A stretch of DNA of 64,000 nt from Anniella stebbinsi (GCA_029215795.1 JARDYH010000002.1:292795973-292859972); one strand, 5' to 3'. Shown: positions 22,020 through 32,751, numbered from the stretch's first letter. The notes: generated from the sequence alone by a model not told the origin. Made by a program: numbers and translations.

Positions 22020-24109
22020 TGAGTCTGGGAAAAATGGCTTACTTAAGAGTGCCTAGTGAGGTCTGGGCAGACCAGCACATCCTGATTCGTAGCTCAGTTT
22101 CTTAGCCACTATGTTAAATGTTAAAAGGGCTATTTCATAAGAATGGATAGTGAAGCCAGACCACCAAAATGTAGAGTGAACTGGCTTTTTTGTAATGGTC
22201 TGTGTATACTTATAACCTGAAATGACTCTTTGGGTGTGCAAAAAGGCATTTAGCATGGCAGATGAGCATGCAAATCCATCATTCTGCATGAAAGCCCTAA
22301 TGTTTTCCTCCTTGCAAATGCCTAAAATAAGAGCGTCCAAAGCCGTCTGGGTACACTACTATTTTCATTTTACCCAACGTCACTGATGACTTGCCAAACA
22401 GACATCATTTTCTAAGTATTTATTTTGTCTGGGTCATGTTTTGACAATCCCCCCCCCCCCACTTGGCTCAGGCAGCTAATGCCCTCCTGTCACTTCTAGA
22501 TTCTTTTATTAAGACAACTGTTCAGTTATTCCACTTGTATGTTTCACATAGCAAATTTGATACTTGTATGGATTTTTAAAAAGGCAGTCAAAATCACTGG
22601 TGGAATCCCACAGCGCAGTGCGGCTAATGGTAACTACAAGGAAGTCAAGAGGACTCCTGCTTGGACTTTCCTGACACATAAACAGATATATAATGCATGG
22701 TCACTGGATGAATACAAAGCCATAATTCTACTTAAAAGTGCTGTTTGCTGGTGCTCTGAACAGTAGGAAGGCAGCTTAAATATCTGGCAATATAATCCAT
22801 CCATGCATTTATCTGTTCCCAGTACCAAAGGCTATAAGAGCATATGCATTACTGGCTACAATAAATATGCATGCTATAAATATGTAGAATTGTTTAACAT
22901 GAACAGGACGTCTGGTTAGTTCACTGTTTCCATGCTTCACAGTTTCTTAGAGTTGCTTTTTAATTCTCATTTTATTGTTTCCCTATGTTCACATATACAG
23001 GGTTATAGAGAAACTTGCACTGATTTAATGCAGGGAAGCCCCAATAATGTGAGCTTCTTATTATAATATACTCATACTGACTTCCGATTGGATGGAGAGC
23101 AATCACAATATAAGGGCCATTCAACCATAGCTTTTGCCCCCATTTTCAACTAAATGCTGTTACTTATGTCTGAACTGCAAAGTATTGTTAGTGTTGGCAA
23201 TGGTTTAGGGAAACAAGTCAGGATCATAAACCATGGTTTGAAGCTGGTTTGTTTCCTGAAAATAACCACCAGTTTGGGTTTGGATATAATGGCCACATTT
23301 TGGCATAATTTAAAGCATTCAGAAGCAGTGTGCCTGTCTGCGCTGCCCATTTCCCCCTTTGGTGTCAATGAAGACACCAAAGCTCTCAATCCAAACCCTG
23401 GCTTGTCACTCCTGTAACAAACCAGGAACAGGAAATGAACTTCAAATCCTGTTGTTATGCCACTGTTTGTTAGGAGAGCAACAAAACAGAAGTCCAGATT
23501 CAGACATAACAGGAAGCTTTTGCTTCCTTGTTAGTTTCTGGCTGGTTTTGCTGGTGGGAGGAGCCAAGTAAAGATGATCAGGCAACATGCTTGAGCATGT
23601 GCTTTTGAGGAATAAACCATAATCCTCAGCAATTTTGGCTTATCGTTACATCCAAACATGGCCAATGAGTAACCATTGAAAGCATTTAATCTCCTCATGG
23701 CCGGGAGGTGGGGAGCATGTTAGACACAATGCTCATACATTCTGTGCAAAATAGGCTATTCACTTATAGTATTAACCTGACTACATGTTCTCCTTTATAT
23801 AAGAAGTAAATTATTGCACTTTCATATTTGTATTCATAATATATGGAAGCTTTATGGTTAAGACACAATCACCATGGGATTTTTTTGGTTATCTGTCTGT
23901 CATTATTGTGACATTTCAATTATATATTATTCTTGCACATTTGCAATTTCCCTTGTGTTTCTTTGTGTGTATTATTGTGTGTTTGGTTGAATATGTTTCT
24001 ATTTCAAAAAGAAAAGAAAAAACAGAGAACTTGCACTGAGCAGTGACAGCTGAGGCCTGAACTCTAGACATGTCAGAGAAATGAGCCACCAATGCAAATG
24101 GTACCAGAT
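22020..24109. other. Mostly unrecognised DNA
   Basis: No gene is recognised. The part 23150-23660 has repeated 'aaaccatggtttga / ggtttggatataatggcc' words and ends CATCCAAACATGGCC, so it may be an old foldback transposon. A ten-base C-run lies near 22450. Confidence 0.35.
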
Positions 24110-24112
24110 CTA

Positions 24113-24333
24113 GGCTCAATTCGGACGACACGATAGTCAATGGTGGGTTGACTAACCCTAACCCTAACCCTAGAGGGTACTCCCCACACAACATGGTAAT
24201 AAATAATCAACTGTGGTGTGGATGAGGATTAGCGCTGAGTTGACTATGGCAGCATTCGGATGACACAATAGTCAAAACAACTGACGATTGTTTCCCCCAC
24301 ACCAGTTGTTTATTGTGTCGTCCGAATTGAGCC
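24113..24333. mobile_element. Harbinger-like MITE with a telomere-like insert (221 bp)
   Basis: The inverted ends GGCTCAATTCGGACGACACG and TGTGTCGTCCGAATTGAGCC have CTA on both sides (24110-24112 and 24334-24336). Inside, 24152-24172 reads CTAACCCTAACCCTAACCCTA, a run of the vertebrate telomere unit. Other copies (39799, 56218, 60232) have different sequence at this point. Confidence 0.75.
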
Positions 24334-24509
24334 CTAGTGTCCTTAGCACGAGAGAACTTTGGAAAGACTGAATGCAGGGAAAGTGGCCATGGTCCAAAAC
24401 ATCTGCAGCATGAGATGTTGACATACTTCAGATCCCATCTGCAGAACTGGAAACATGCCCATTTCTTGGTAAAAATAACTTTGCATATACATATGCATGT
24501 TCAAGGGAA

Positions 24510-24525
24510 CTAGTAGTTGTTTTTG
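24510..24525. repeat. L1 target-site duplication, left
   Basis: CTAGTAGTTGTTTTTG, identical to 30205-30220. It borders the poly-A side of the L1; the exact boundary is ambiguous because the tail is also rich in TTTTTG units. Confidence 0.9.
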
Positions 24526-24658
24526 TTTTTGTTTTTAATAATTTTTTATTATTATTTTTCAACATAACATAATACAACATAAACCTAAACAACATAAAGT
24601 ACAATACATACCGCATACCCCCGTGCTCCCCTCCCCCCAGGAGACCTTCAATTATACA
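24526..24658 (-). other. L1 3' UTR and A-rich tail
   Basis: A short, AT-rich 3' UTR. On the minus strand it ends in AAAAAATTATTAAAAAC-type DNA that merges with the target duplication. It contains a C-run on the + strand at 24632-24639. Confidence 0.7.
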
Positions 24659-25017
24659 TTATTCTTCTTTCCAAAAATGTAAAGACTCTTTTGAAGGCAT
24701 TTGCCCCTTCCCCGTTCTTAATACATATTCCAAAAATAAACTCCATATATCTCCAAAATCATTCTTCCTGGACATTCCCCTCTTTATTTTCATTTTACAC
24801 GTTAGCTTATCATTAAGTGCCATGTCCCATATTTCTTTATACCATTCTTCTATGGTATATGTCCCTTGCCCTTTCCAGTTTTTAGCAATCATTATTCTGG
24901 CGGGAGCCAGGAGGTTGTTTATTAATTCTCTCTTATTTATATTCTCAGTACCTTTTTCCCATATTGCTAGTAGAGCCAGCTTTGGGTTTAATTCCAAATT
25001 ACTTCCAATTATATGAC

Positions 25018-26952
25018 TTATTTCTTTAAACACCCTTTCCCAAAATGTTTACAGCTCCACCACATATGGAAATAAGTTCCAACCTCCTGACATCCCCTCC
25101 AACAATTCTTGGACACTTTTTTATCTATCTGATGAAATCTTACCGGCGTTAAATACCATCTCCATACTATTTTATAATAATTCTCCTTAATTCTAATCGA
25201 CAACAGCTTTAACATTCTTGCATCCCATATCTTCCCCCAGTCATGTTCATTAATTTGTTCTTTTAAGTCATCTTCCCAAATCATTTTAAGCGAATCTCTA
25301 TATTCAGCTTCCTCTGTCAGGATTTTATATATTTCGCTAATTAGACCTTTTCTAGCTTTAATTACTTCTTTCTTTCCTCTTGATTCAATTAAATCTTCAA
25401 ATCTTGTATTATTTCTACACTTCTTATTCATCTTTTTCCATTCCTGTGTCCATTTTTCCAATTGTAAGCATTTGAACCAAGCTATCTTTTGTCCTTTTAA
25501 CAACTCTCTAATTTGCTCCTTATCTGTCATTCTTTCCATCCAATTCCTTAACTTAATAATTTCCTGACCCTTCAAACTTCCTTCCAATTCTACTTTTAAA
25601 TTCCTTGGGAAATTTCTCACAACTACCACTGGGGCGAGTGGAGAGTCTCCTGGTATTAAACTCCCTTTAACTTTCTCCCAGATCTCTAGAATGTTTTTCA
25701 GCAACGGGTTGTCCAGTCCCCTCAAATCTTTCTTTTGGATTTTATTATTAAAAAAAATATTTTGCAATTTGAAATCTGGTTCCCCTGTTTGCGTTCCTAA
25801 CCATTCTAAATCTTCCTCCCCTAATATACTATTTATAACATATCTTAACTGATTAGCACTATAATAATTCTTTATATTTGGAAGTCCCAAACCTCCTTTC
25901 TTTTGTGTCTTATACCATAGCCCTTTATTAATCCTAGCTCTCTTATCTCCATTGCAATAAGCATTAATCATATTTTGCCAGCTCTTTAACTCTACATCCG
26001 ATATTTTAATCGGTAGCATTCTAAACAAAAAAATAATCTTGGGTAATATCTTCATTTTTATAACCGCTATTCTACCAAACCAAGAATGTTTTAATTTTCT
26101 ATATGCCTCTAACTTTTCCCCTACCTGTTTTTTCAAACTTACAAAATTAATTTCCTCTAACCTGTCTAAATCTTTCGCAATATTAACTCCTAAATAACGT
26201 ACTATATTTTTAAGCCTAAAACCTAACTTAACTTTACCTTCCTCCATCTCCTCTTTGTTATAATTAAATAACATCATTTCTGACTTCCCCCAATTAACTT
26301 GTAGACCTGTAACCTCCCCAAATTCTCTCAAATGTTTCTTAATCAGCTCCCCCTCCTTCAGGGGGTCTTCTAATGTCAATAATGTGTCATCCGCAAACAT
26401 ATTTATTTTAATCTTCTCCTTCCCTCCTATCCCCTTTAATCTTGAATCCTCCCTTATAACATTTGCCAAAATTTCTATTACTATCGCAAATAAGATCGGG
26501 GAAAGTGGGCAACCTTGTCTTGTTCCTCGGGCTAGTGTAATCTGTTGCGTTAACCCATCATTAACCATTATCTCTGCTTTATTATTTTTATACAGTTGAT
26601 CCATCACTCCCATAAATTTCACTCCAAGCCCAAAAGTTTTCAAAATTATTTTAAGTGCTGGCCATTCCACACAATCAAAGGCTTTTAATATATCTAATGC
26701 TAATAATCCCGCTTTTAAATTCCTTTTTTTAATAATATTAATTATATTTAAAACTCTTCCAATTAAATTAGGCATTTGCCTTCCTGGAATAAATCCACAT
26801 TGATCCTTTCTAATATACTTATGTATAAACGTACTCATCCTTTTTGCCATTATTGCTGTAAAAATTTTTGAATCTTGATTTATTAAAGATATTGGTCTAT
26901 AAGATGCTGGGTCAGTCAAATCCTTTCCTGGTTTTGGGATTAATATGATCAA
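25018..26952 (-). CDS. L1 ORF2 frame 2: reverse transcriptase and Cys-rich region
   Basis: A 644-residue frame with RT motifs in order: SYRPISLIN (18-25), QCGFIPGRQ (51-59), LALDILKAFD (84-93, catalytic Asp87), GTRQGCPLSPILF (143-155), NMFADDTLL (184-192, Asp188/189), then the LQVNWGKSE block and the GLPNIKNYY block typical of vertebrate L1. Near the end come the Cys/His residues (CWRGCQ, then HMWWSCKHF), after which the frame is lost by one missing base. The Met at the start is internal; translation in vivo would need the upstream frame. Confidence 0.85.
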   Translation of the reverse strand: MIILIPKPGKDLTDPASYRPISLINQDSKIFTAIMAKRMSTFIHKYIRKDQCGFIPGRQMPNLIGRVLNIINIIKKRNLKAGLLALDILKAFDCVEWPALKIILKTFGLGVKFMGVMDQLYKNNKAEIMVNDGLTQQITLARGTRQGCPLSPILFAIVIEILANVIREDSRLKGIGGKEKIKINMFADDTLLTLEDPLKEGELIKKHLREFGEVTGLQVNWGKSEMMLFNYNKEEMEEGKVKLGFRLKNIVRYLGVNIAKDLDRLEEINFVSLKKQVGEKLEAYRKLKHSWFGRIAVIKMKILPKIIFLFRMLPIKISDVELKSWQNMINAYCNGDKRARINKGLWYKTQKKGGLGLPNIKNYYSANQLRYVINSILGEEDLEWLGTQTGEPDFKLQNIFFNNKIQKKDLRGLDNPLLKNILEIWEKVKGSLIPGDSPLAPVVVVRNFPRNLKVELEGSLKGQEIIKLRNWMERMTDKEQIRELLKGQKIAWFKCLQLEKWTQEWKKMNKKCRNNTRFEDLIESRGKKEVIKARKGLISEIYKILTEEAEYRDSLKMIWEDDLKEQINEHDWGKIWDARMLKLLSIRIKENYYKIVWRWYLTPVRFHQIDKKVSKNCWRGCQEVGTYFHMWWSCKHFGKGCLKK

Positions 26953-28489
26953 GGAATGATCCCATGATGGGGGGGGGGGTCTTTCCCCCTTCTATTATAC
27001 TATTAAATAATTTTTTTAATCTTGGTAGTAAAATTCCTTTAAAAACTTTATAATATTCCGGCCCCAAACCATCCAATCCCGGAGATTTTCCTCCTTTTAA
27101 TTTAACTATAATTCCTTCTATTTCTTTCTCAGTAACTAAACCTTCCATATAATCCCTGTTTTGCCCCTGTAATCTTATTTTCCAATTCCTCTCTACATAT
27201 TCCAATACTTTAACCTGTGATCCCATATCTGATGTATATAATTCTCTATAAAATTCCTGAAATATATTTAATTTATCCTTCATTAAATTGCATTTTCTCC
27301 CTGTCTTGTCTCTAATTATCCCTATCATACTCTTAGCCTTTTTAGACTGAGTGGACTTAGTCAGCATCTTCGAATTTTTATTACTATATTCAAAAAAATC
27401 CCTCTTTAAATATAGCAAATCCCTCTGGACTTGTTCTAACTCTTCTCTCTCTAATTCTTTTTTCTTAGCTTGGATTTGGGCAAATAGGCGTTTATCTTTT
27501 GTCTCTCTTAGCTTATCCTCTAGGTCCCTTACCTCCTTTTCAATCTTTTTCTTTTGAGCCTCTTGTTGTTTTCTTAGGGTACACATTTCCCTGATACATA
27601 TCCCTCTTACTACAGCCTTCATAGTGTCCCATATTAGCCCCTGCGAGTTTATATCCTTTTCGTTAATTTCCCATATTTCCTGTATTTCTTTTTTAATATT
27701 CTCCACTATATTTTTATTATTTAGTAACCTTGTATCGATTCTCCATCTCTTAACTTGTTTATAATCCTTCTTCATTTTAAGATCCAACGTCATTAATGCA
27801 TGATCTGTGACTTTAATTACCCCTATAGCACAATCTATAAGTTTAGACAACATATTTTTTGACACAAAAATATAATCAATCCTGGAATAACTCTTAAACC
27901 TTGGTGAGTAGAAAGTGTATTTCCTTTCTTTCCCTTTTAATACTCTCCAAACATCAATTAATTCTTTTCTCTCCATTAATTTGCTTAATCCCGTCCTCCC
28001 ACCACTTTTGAGAACTCTTAATATATTATCCCTATCTTTCCCTTTGTCTAATACCATATTAAAGACACCTGCCATTACAATATTCTTTTTACCTACTTCT
28101 CCCACTGCATTAAAAACTTCATCAAAAAATTCCATCTGTTTCCCATTTGGAGCATATACATTAATCAATACATATTCCTCCTTCCCTACCCTGCAGGAAA
28201 TAATCAGAAACCTTCCTGCTTCATCCTTCTTCACCCTTTGTATAGTAATGCCACATTTTTTTGAGATTATAATCGCTACACCTCTCGCTTTAGAAGTACC
28301 AAAAGACTTTTCGTAAACGCCCACCTCCCTCATCCGAAGCTCATTTACACCCTCCTTTGTTTGATGAGTTTCCTGCAAAAAAATTACATCAGCTTTCTCT
28401 TTTTTTAATAACATTTCTATTCTCTTCCTTTTAATAACAGTTCCTAGCCCTTTAACATTTAAAGTTGCAACCCTTAATTTATTATCCAT
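26912..28489 (-). CDS. L1 ORF2 frame 1: endonuclease and linker
   Basis: A 525-residue frame beginning at the natural ORF2 start MDNKLRVATLNVKGL. Residues 1-232 are the endonuclease. Residues about 300-385 are highly charged and likely helical (EKEVRDLEDKLRETKDKR). Residues about 440-500 include the ...KSPGLDGLGPEYYK block just before the RT. It ends out of frame after the C-run. As written the product would be an endonuclease with the Asp142 position changed to Val, so cleavage activity is doubtful. Confidence 0.85.
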   Translation of the reverse strand: MDNKLRVATLNVKGLGTVIKRKRIEMLLKKEKADVIFLQETHQTKEGVNELRMREVGVYEKSFGTSKARGVAIIISKKCGITIQRVKKDEAGRFLIISCRVGKEEYVLINVYAPNGKQMEFFDEVFNAVGEVGKKNIVMAGVFNMVLDKGKDRDNILRVLKSGGRTGLSKLMERKELIDVWRVLKGKERKYTFYSPRFKSYSRIDYIFVSKNMLSKLIDCAIGVIKVTDHALMTLDLKMKKDYKQVKRWRIDTRLLNNKNIVENIKKEIQEIWEINEKDINSQGLIWDTMKAVVRGICIREMCTLRKQQEAQKKKIEKEVRDLEDKLRETKDKRLFAQIQAKKKELEREELEQVQRDLLYLKRDFFEYSNKNSKMLTKSTQSKKAKSMIGIIRDKTGRKCNLMKDKLNIFQEFYRELYTSDMGSQVKVLEYVERNWKIRLQGQNRDYMEGLVTEKEIEGIIVKLKGGKSPGLDGLGPEYYKVFKGILLPRLKKLFNSIIEGGKTPPPIMGSFLDHINPKTRKGFD

Positions 28490-28735
28490 CTCTCTCTTTC
28501 CAACGCATCTCTATGTTGGTCTCCCTCTGTGATACACATACCCCCCCTCCCTCACCCCCCCCCCACATTTACCCCCCATCTTCACCCCCCTCCTCACCAG
28601 GCCTTCCTGGGCAATGGCCCCAATTATTCTTAGAACTCTTTGGGGGGGGGGAGAAGCAACCCAGCATTCCAGAACAGAAACCCGACCCTCCCCTCTCATA
28701 TAATCTTTTCTTATCCCTATTACAATATTATTTCT
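28490..28735 (-). other. L1 inter-ORF spacer
   Basis: A C/A-rich spacer on the + strand (several C-runs between 28540 and 28600 and a G-run at 28640-28649) separates ORF1 and ORF2. No feature is recognised in it. Confidence 0.6.
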
Positions 28736-29790
28736 TCATTGACGGGTTCCACCCATGGCTCCTTCCTCCTGTGGATAATCAGGACCATCTCTCCCTCCAG
28801 CAGCAGCATCCTGCTTTGTTTCTTCGGCAACCATGGGATCCACTAAGCCCAACTTTTCCAGAAGCTCCATCCCTTGCTCACACTATGTTATTCTATGTTG
28901 CTTCCCTTTCCACATAAATCTCAAAAAAACTGGATATCCCCAACTATATGTTATCGATCTCTTCCGCAAAGCCACTGTACACAGTCTAACACTCTTCCTC
29001 CACTGCACCGTTTGAGGGCATAAATCTTGATAAACTTCGATTGATGTTGCTTGTATCATCGGCTGGGCTTGACGTCTAATTGCTTGCATCAACTTTTCTT
29101 TCTTGTAATAATTAGCAAATTTAACAATTATATCTCTTGGGAGCAGCCCCTTCTTCTTATAACCAACTCCTCAAGGTCCTGCATCTCCCAAATTCCTTGA
29201 GTTTCAATTTCCCTGATCCAATCCAAAATTATGACTCTTAAATCCTTAGGAGTCTCTCCCTCTCTTTCTCCAAAAGATCTAATTCGAATATTAACCCTGC
29301 TGTCCCGATCTTCCAAAGCAATTAATCGTAAATCTATCTCTGTCAGTTGGTCCCCATGTTTCTTGGTATCTTCCTGCTGCTTCTTCATATTCATCTCCAT
29401 TCTATCCATATTATCCATCACAGTTTGAAGATCCACTATAAAATCCTTCTGTGAGTCCTTAATCCTTTGCATTATCCTTTCCTCCTGCTTAAATAAAGCA
29501 GTCTCCATCATCTTCTGAATTTTGCTGAATAAATCCTCTGAGGACTCTACTTGCCTCTCTCTGGCCGGTTTTGGTACTGCACCTGCGTCTTTAGAAGCTG
29601 TGCCTTTGGTATTTCCAGAATGGACAGGGGATTTCCCTGTCTTGTCGGCTTGCTGCTGCTTGTCCGACATTTTGTCTGGCATAATTCCAGTAACTCTCAC
29701 CAGACGCTGCCAATTCCGATCGGAAGGGTGATTTTTTGTTTCTCTGCTCCAGCCTAGGGCTTTGGACTGGGTTTTTTGCTTTCTTTTCAT
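28736..29790 (-). pseudogene. L1 ORF1 (RNA-binding protein), frameshift and stop
   Basis: About 351 codons. The N-terminal half (from 29790) is basic and polar. Residues about 85-160 are a long heptad-like coiled coil (IQKMMETALFKQEERIMQRI onward). An RRM-like start follows (ALEDRDSRVNIRIRSFGE). One base shift near 29155 moves the frame, after which the C-terminal domain reads PRDIIVKFANYYKKEKLM and ends around ITYSWGYPVFLRF. A TAG at about 28881 then interrupts a tail that continues open to 28736. In intact L1s this protein forms trimers on L1 RNA and acts as a nucleic-acid chaperone. Confidence 0.85.
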
Positions 29791-30204
29791 AAAGCTTAAC
29801 TCACCAATCCACCCCTTCGTCTAGGCTCGAGTAAACAAATAAACTTCTGCTTCTATCTCCTTCGGCTGGAGATTAAAAGCCACTTTCCACATAAATCAGT
29901 TCCTCCTCTCCCTCTAAAATTGTCTTAACCTTGCGGTTTCTCATTAAAGTCCATTAATTACCTTCCGTTGGCACTCTGTCAAAGTCCCGATCCTCCTCCT
30001 CGTTAGTTTCGTTTTCCGTCCGCCGTCCAGGCAGTTATCCAGCTGTTAATCTCTCCGCAGATGCAGTAAAATTTCCGGACCCAGAATCAAGTCATTAATC
30101 AGTAATCCATCACCTCCAAATTAGGGATTTTATAAATATTTCTTTGCTTCTTGTGAGAGCAGGAAAGTTCTGTCTCTATTCCATCTTTGCTAGGCCACTC
30201 CCCC
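29791..30204 (-). promoter_or_regulatory. L1 5' UTR with presumed internal promoter
   Basis: 414 bases upstream of ORF1 on the minus strand. In LINE-1 this region holds the internal pol II promoter. An AAGATGG word lies about 18 bases from the element start, as in mammalian L1s. Promoter activity here is inferred from position and that word only. Confidence 0.6.
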
Positions 30205-30220
30205 CTAGTAGTTGTTTTTG
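30205..30220. repeat. L1 target-site duplication, right
   Basis: Identical 16-base partner of 24510-24525, at the 5' end of the L1. Confidence 0.9.
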
Positions 30221-30261
30221 AAATGTATATGCACATGAATAGTTATTATGATTACATTTGT

Positions 30262-30443
30262 AGCTCAACTTTTTTCCTCTTGCAGGGAACTCAAGGCAGC
30301 TGTCATGGTTGTCCTCCTTTCCACAACCCTGTGAGGTAGGTTAGATTGGGAGATAGTGACTGGCCCAAAGTCACCCAGTGTTGGACTGGGTGAAGGGGGG
30401 ACTAGAACTCCCAGTCCAACACTTTAACCATTACTCCACATTC
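30262..30443 (-). repeat. tRNA-SINE, minus strand
   Basis: Reading the minus strand: GGAGTAATGGTTAAAGTGTT (A-box region), then CCAACACTGGGTGACTTTGG, then AACCTACCTCACAGGGTTGT, then GCTGCCTTGAGTTCC. Same family as 3553, near full length but with a damaged B box and a reduced tail. Confidence 0.75.
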
Positions 30444-31953
30444 ATAAATGAATACAAACAAATATGGAGAAAAAAATGGTTGTGTGTCCACCTGAACAAT
30501 GAACACGGAACAATCCGCAATGAAAGAAAGAAAGAAAAAATCCCGCAAAGGAACTGTCAAATAATGGCACGGATGGTGAGAAATGGATGGCTGCTGGTCC
30601 AAACTTCCCTTTATCTACCCATCCATCAGTAGACCTGGATCTGTGGAACCAGATGACCATCAAACAGCTGCAAAGGGGCAGCTGGGATGTGGGTGGAAGG
30701 GAGAATGTGTTTTGCAGTGGAGAAACAGTTGGTAACGAGATGCTTAACTCCCCACTGCTCTTTTTATGCATTCTCTTTCCATATCGCTTTCCCTACAGAC
30801 AGGGTTCTGGCTGCAAATTTGCGACATCATGGGCTTCTCCACATTTAGTAAAATCCTACAGGCTGTCTTCCAGAGTCTTCACAGGTTTAATGATTGACAC
30901 AATACAAATGCTCCACCCTTGTTTTTTGCCAGTTCCTTCCATATGGTTCAGTTATATCACCAGTAGATGGTGATGTTTTATTTTGCCATTTCGATTTATT
31001 ACAACATTTTCATAGTTTTATAAAATGGCGGTTTCCCATGTGAATATGGCGGAAGAAGCATTGGAGGTTGATGACCTCATGAAAAGGACCTGCAAATTTC
31101 TGTGAGTGACCAATCATGAGTGTGCAATAAATTACTTGTGCGTAGGAGCTCCATAGGAAAGTGGAAAATTCACCAAAAGAACTGTGTAAACCTGAAAGGC
31201 ATTTGGCTATGGAAAAACAGAGCCTACTTCATCTTCATTTCAGTTTAATAATTATGACTTTAAGATTTGGTTCTTAATGTTCATTCATACTTTTTCTGAA
31301 GTATTGCAAAATGCAGGGGTACTGGGATATTGTCTTGGGTACTTGGTTGTTTTGTACTGATGAGTACTGATATGCTTGGGTTACAGAATCAGGAATCAGG
31401 GAGGATTTCCCCCCCCCTCCCAGTTAGCTTTGCTAGAGACTATGGAACCTTTCTCTCTTTCGGTTAAACACTTTATTAGAGTTTTTGTATAATACTTTCT
31501 GTGGACTTACTACAAAACATTGAATTCATAATATAACATTTAAAATATCACCATGTTTCTGTCTATTAAAAATAATAATCATTCACTGATAATATTTTCC
31601 CATTTATTTTTACATCTGCATAAATAAATAAGTCTCTAGCTATTGTGTAACTCATTCTATTCTTTCTGTGGTTGCATTGTTTTCCCTTAGGCACAGTCCT
31701 AATATGAGTTTAAAATAGCGAGTTGAATGGGGATTTTCATTAGGAAAGAATCACATAGTATTTAAATATAATGAAATACCGACCCCACCCCCCAACTCCA
31801 CCCCAAGCTAGGGCAACCAGCACAATATTCATCCCTTTGCTTGAAGAGAAAGGGAAATAGTTGTTTAGTAGTGAGCAGTAGTCCCACATAGCAGTGTGTG
31901 TGTGTGTGTGGGAGCCGGGGAGGGGGGAAGCAGGAAATGAGAAAGAAGGTTTG
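30444..31953. other. Unrecognised DNA
   Basis: No repeat or gene is recognised in 1.5 kb. A C-run lies at about 31410 and a (GT)n run near 31895-31910. Confidence 0.4.
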
Positions 31954-31961
31954 TTTTCAAT

Positions 31962-32279
31962 TAGGCTGACCATATGAAAAGGAGGACAGGGCTCCTGTAT
32001 CTTTAACAGTTGCAAAGGACAGGGAATTTCAGCAGGTGTTGTTTGTATGCATACATAACCTGGTGAAATTCCCTTTTCATCACAACAGTTAAAGCTGCAG
32101 GATCCCTGTCTCTTGACCATGTACAAAAGAGGGCAAGGCTTCTGCAGCTTTAACTTTGTGATGAAGAGGGAATTTCCCCAGGTTCTGCATATATACAAAT
32201 GACACCTGCTGAAATTCCCTTTTCTGTGAAACTGTTAAAGATACAGGAGCCCTGTCCTCCTTTTCATATGGTCAGCCTA
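31962..32279. mobile_element. hAT MITE (318 bp), best-preserved copy
   Basis: Ends TAGGCTGACCATATGAAAAG and the exact inverse CTTTTCATATGGTCAGCCTA are flanked by a perfect 8-bp duplication TTTTCAAT (31954-31961 and 32280-32287). The foldback extends inward through TATCTTTAACAGTTGCA. Of the three copies in the window this one has the least divergence between its ends. Confidence 0.9.
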
Positions 32280-32287
32280 TTTTCAAT

Positions 32288-32751
32288 CATAAGTTTAAAT
32301 AGTGCTAAGTTGGGCAGAAGTTACTTATCCAACTGGAGCATGGCAGATTAACACCTCTGCTCCTGTGAGACATGGCAAAAGGCTCTCCATTTTTCCATTC
32401 TCTTTCCATCCATGGCCATAAGTGATTGTGAGGTTTTCCATCCCAGTCAAAGCAGCATGTTTCCTTGTATCGATAAACTGCTAGGTCATTGGTTTGATAC
32501 ATTTTCAGAGACAAGAGGCCCCATGCTGGTCTAACGCTCTTAACCAGTAGCGACCATCCAACTGCCTGAACCCTGTTAATCTTTACATCAAAACCCGGGA
32601 TCCAATGTTGATTTAGTAAAACTGTTATTAGGATTTGTGTGTGTGTGTGTGTGCACATAGGATGCAGAAATTTGGAGTTTGTAGGGGACATACCAGCAAA
32701 AAAAGCAAAAACTAGCTTTGGGTCTTTAGGAAAGTGAGCCGCTGCCACATT
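32288..32751. other. Unrecognised DNA
   Basis: Apart from a (GT)n tract at about 32636-32653 nothing is recognised. Confidence 0.4.

Larger units (their letters stand above)
24659..28489 (-). pseudogene. L1 ORF2 (endonuclease-reverse transcriptase), two frameshifts
   Basis: About 1,277 codons, close to the usual 1,275 of L1. The AP-type endonuclease comes first (28489 on): N11 in TLNVKGL, E40 in LQETH, YAPNG at 112-116, D205 in SRIDYI and T228-D229-H230 in TDH all survive. The GDFN motif reads GVFN, with Val142 replacing the catalytic Asp. The RT domain lies in the next frame (from 26952) with YRPISLIN, GFIPGRQ, LDILKAFD, RQGCPLSPILF and FADD (the Asp pair at 188-189 of that frame). The C-terminal Cys/His region follows, then a third frame (25033-24659). 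The first shift lies in an 11-base C-run (26969-26979), the second in a T-run near 25047. Either may be real or a sequencing error. Confidence 0.9.
24526..30204 (-). mobile_element. Structurally full-length L1 retrotransposon
   Basis: A 5.7-kb LINE-1 on the minus strand. The 5' UTR is 30204-29791 (414 bases, beginning GGGGAGTGGCCTAGCAAAGA, with an AAGATGG word like the YY1-type site at mammalian L1 starts). ORF1 is 29790-28736, the spacer 28735-28490, ORF2 28489-24659 and the 3' UTR 24658-24526 with an A-rich tail. A perfect 16-bp duplication flanks it. The coding damage I can see is small: one frameshift and one stop in ORF1, two single-base frameshifts and one changed catalytic residue in ORF2. 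The copy is therefore fairly young but not autonomous as written. Confidence 0.92.

Noticed and set aside
24152..24172. CCCTAA units as a true telomere or chromosome-fusion point
   Set aside because: There are only about three units and they lie inside a MITE with target duplications on both sides.
27915..28316. A 133-residue + strand frame
   Set aside because: It is the antisense shadow of the L1 endonuclease.
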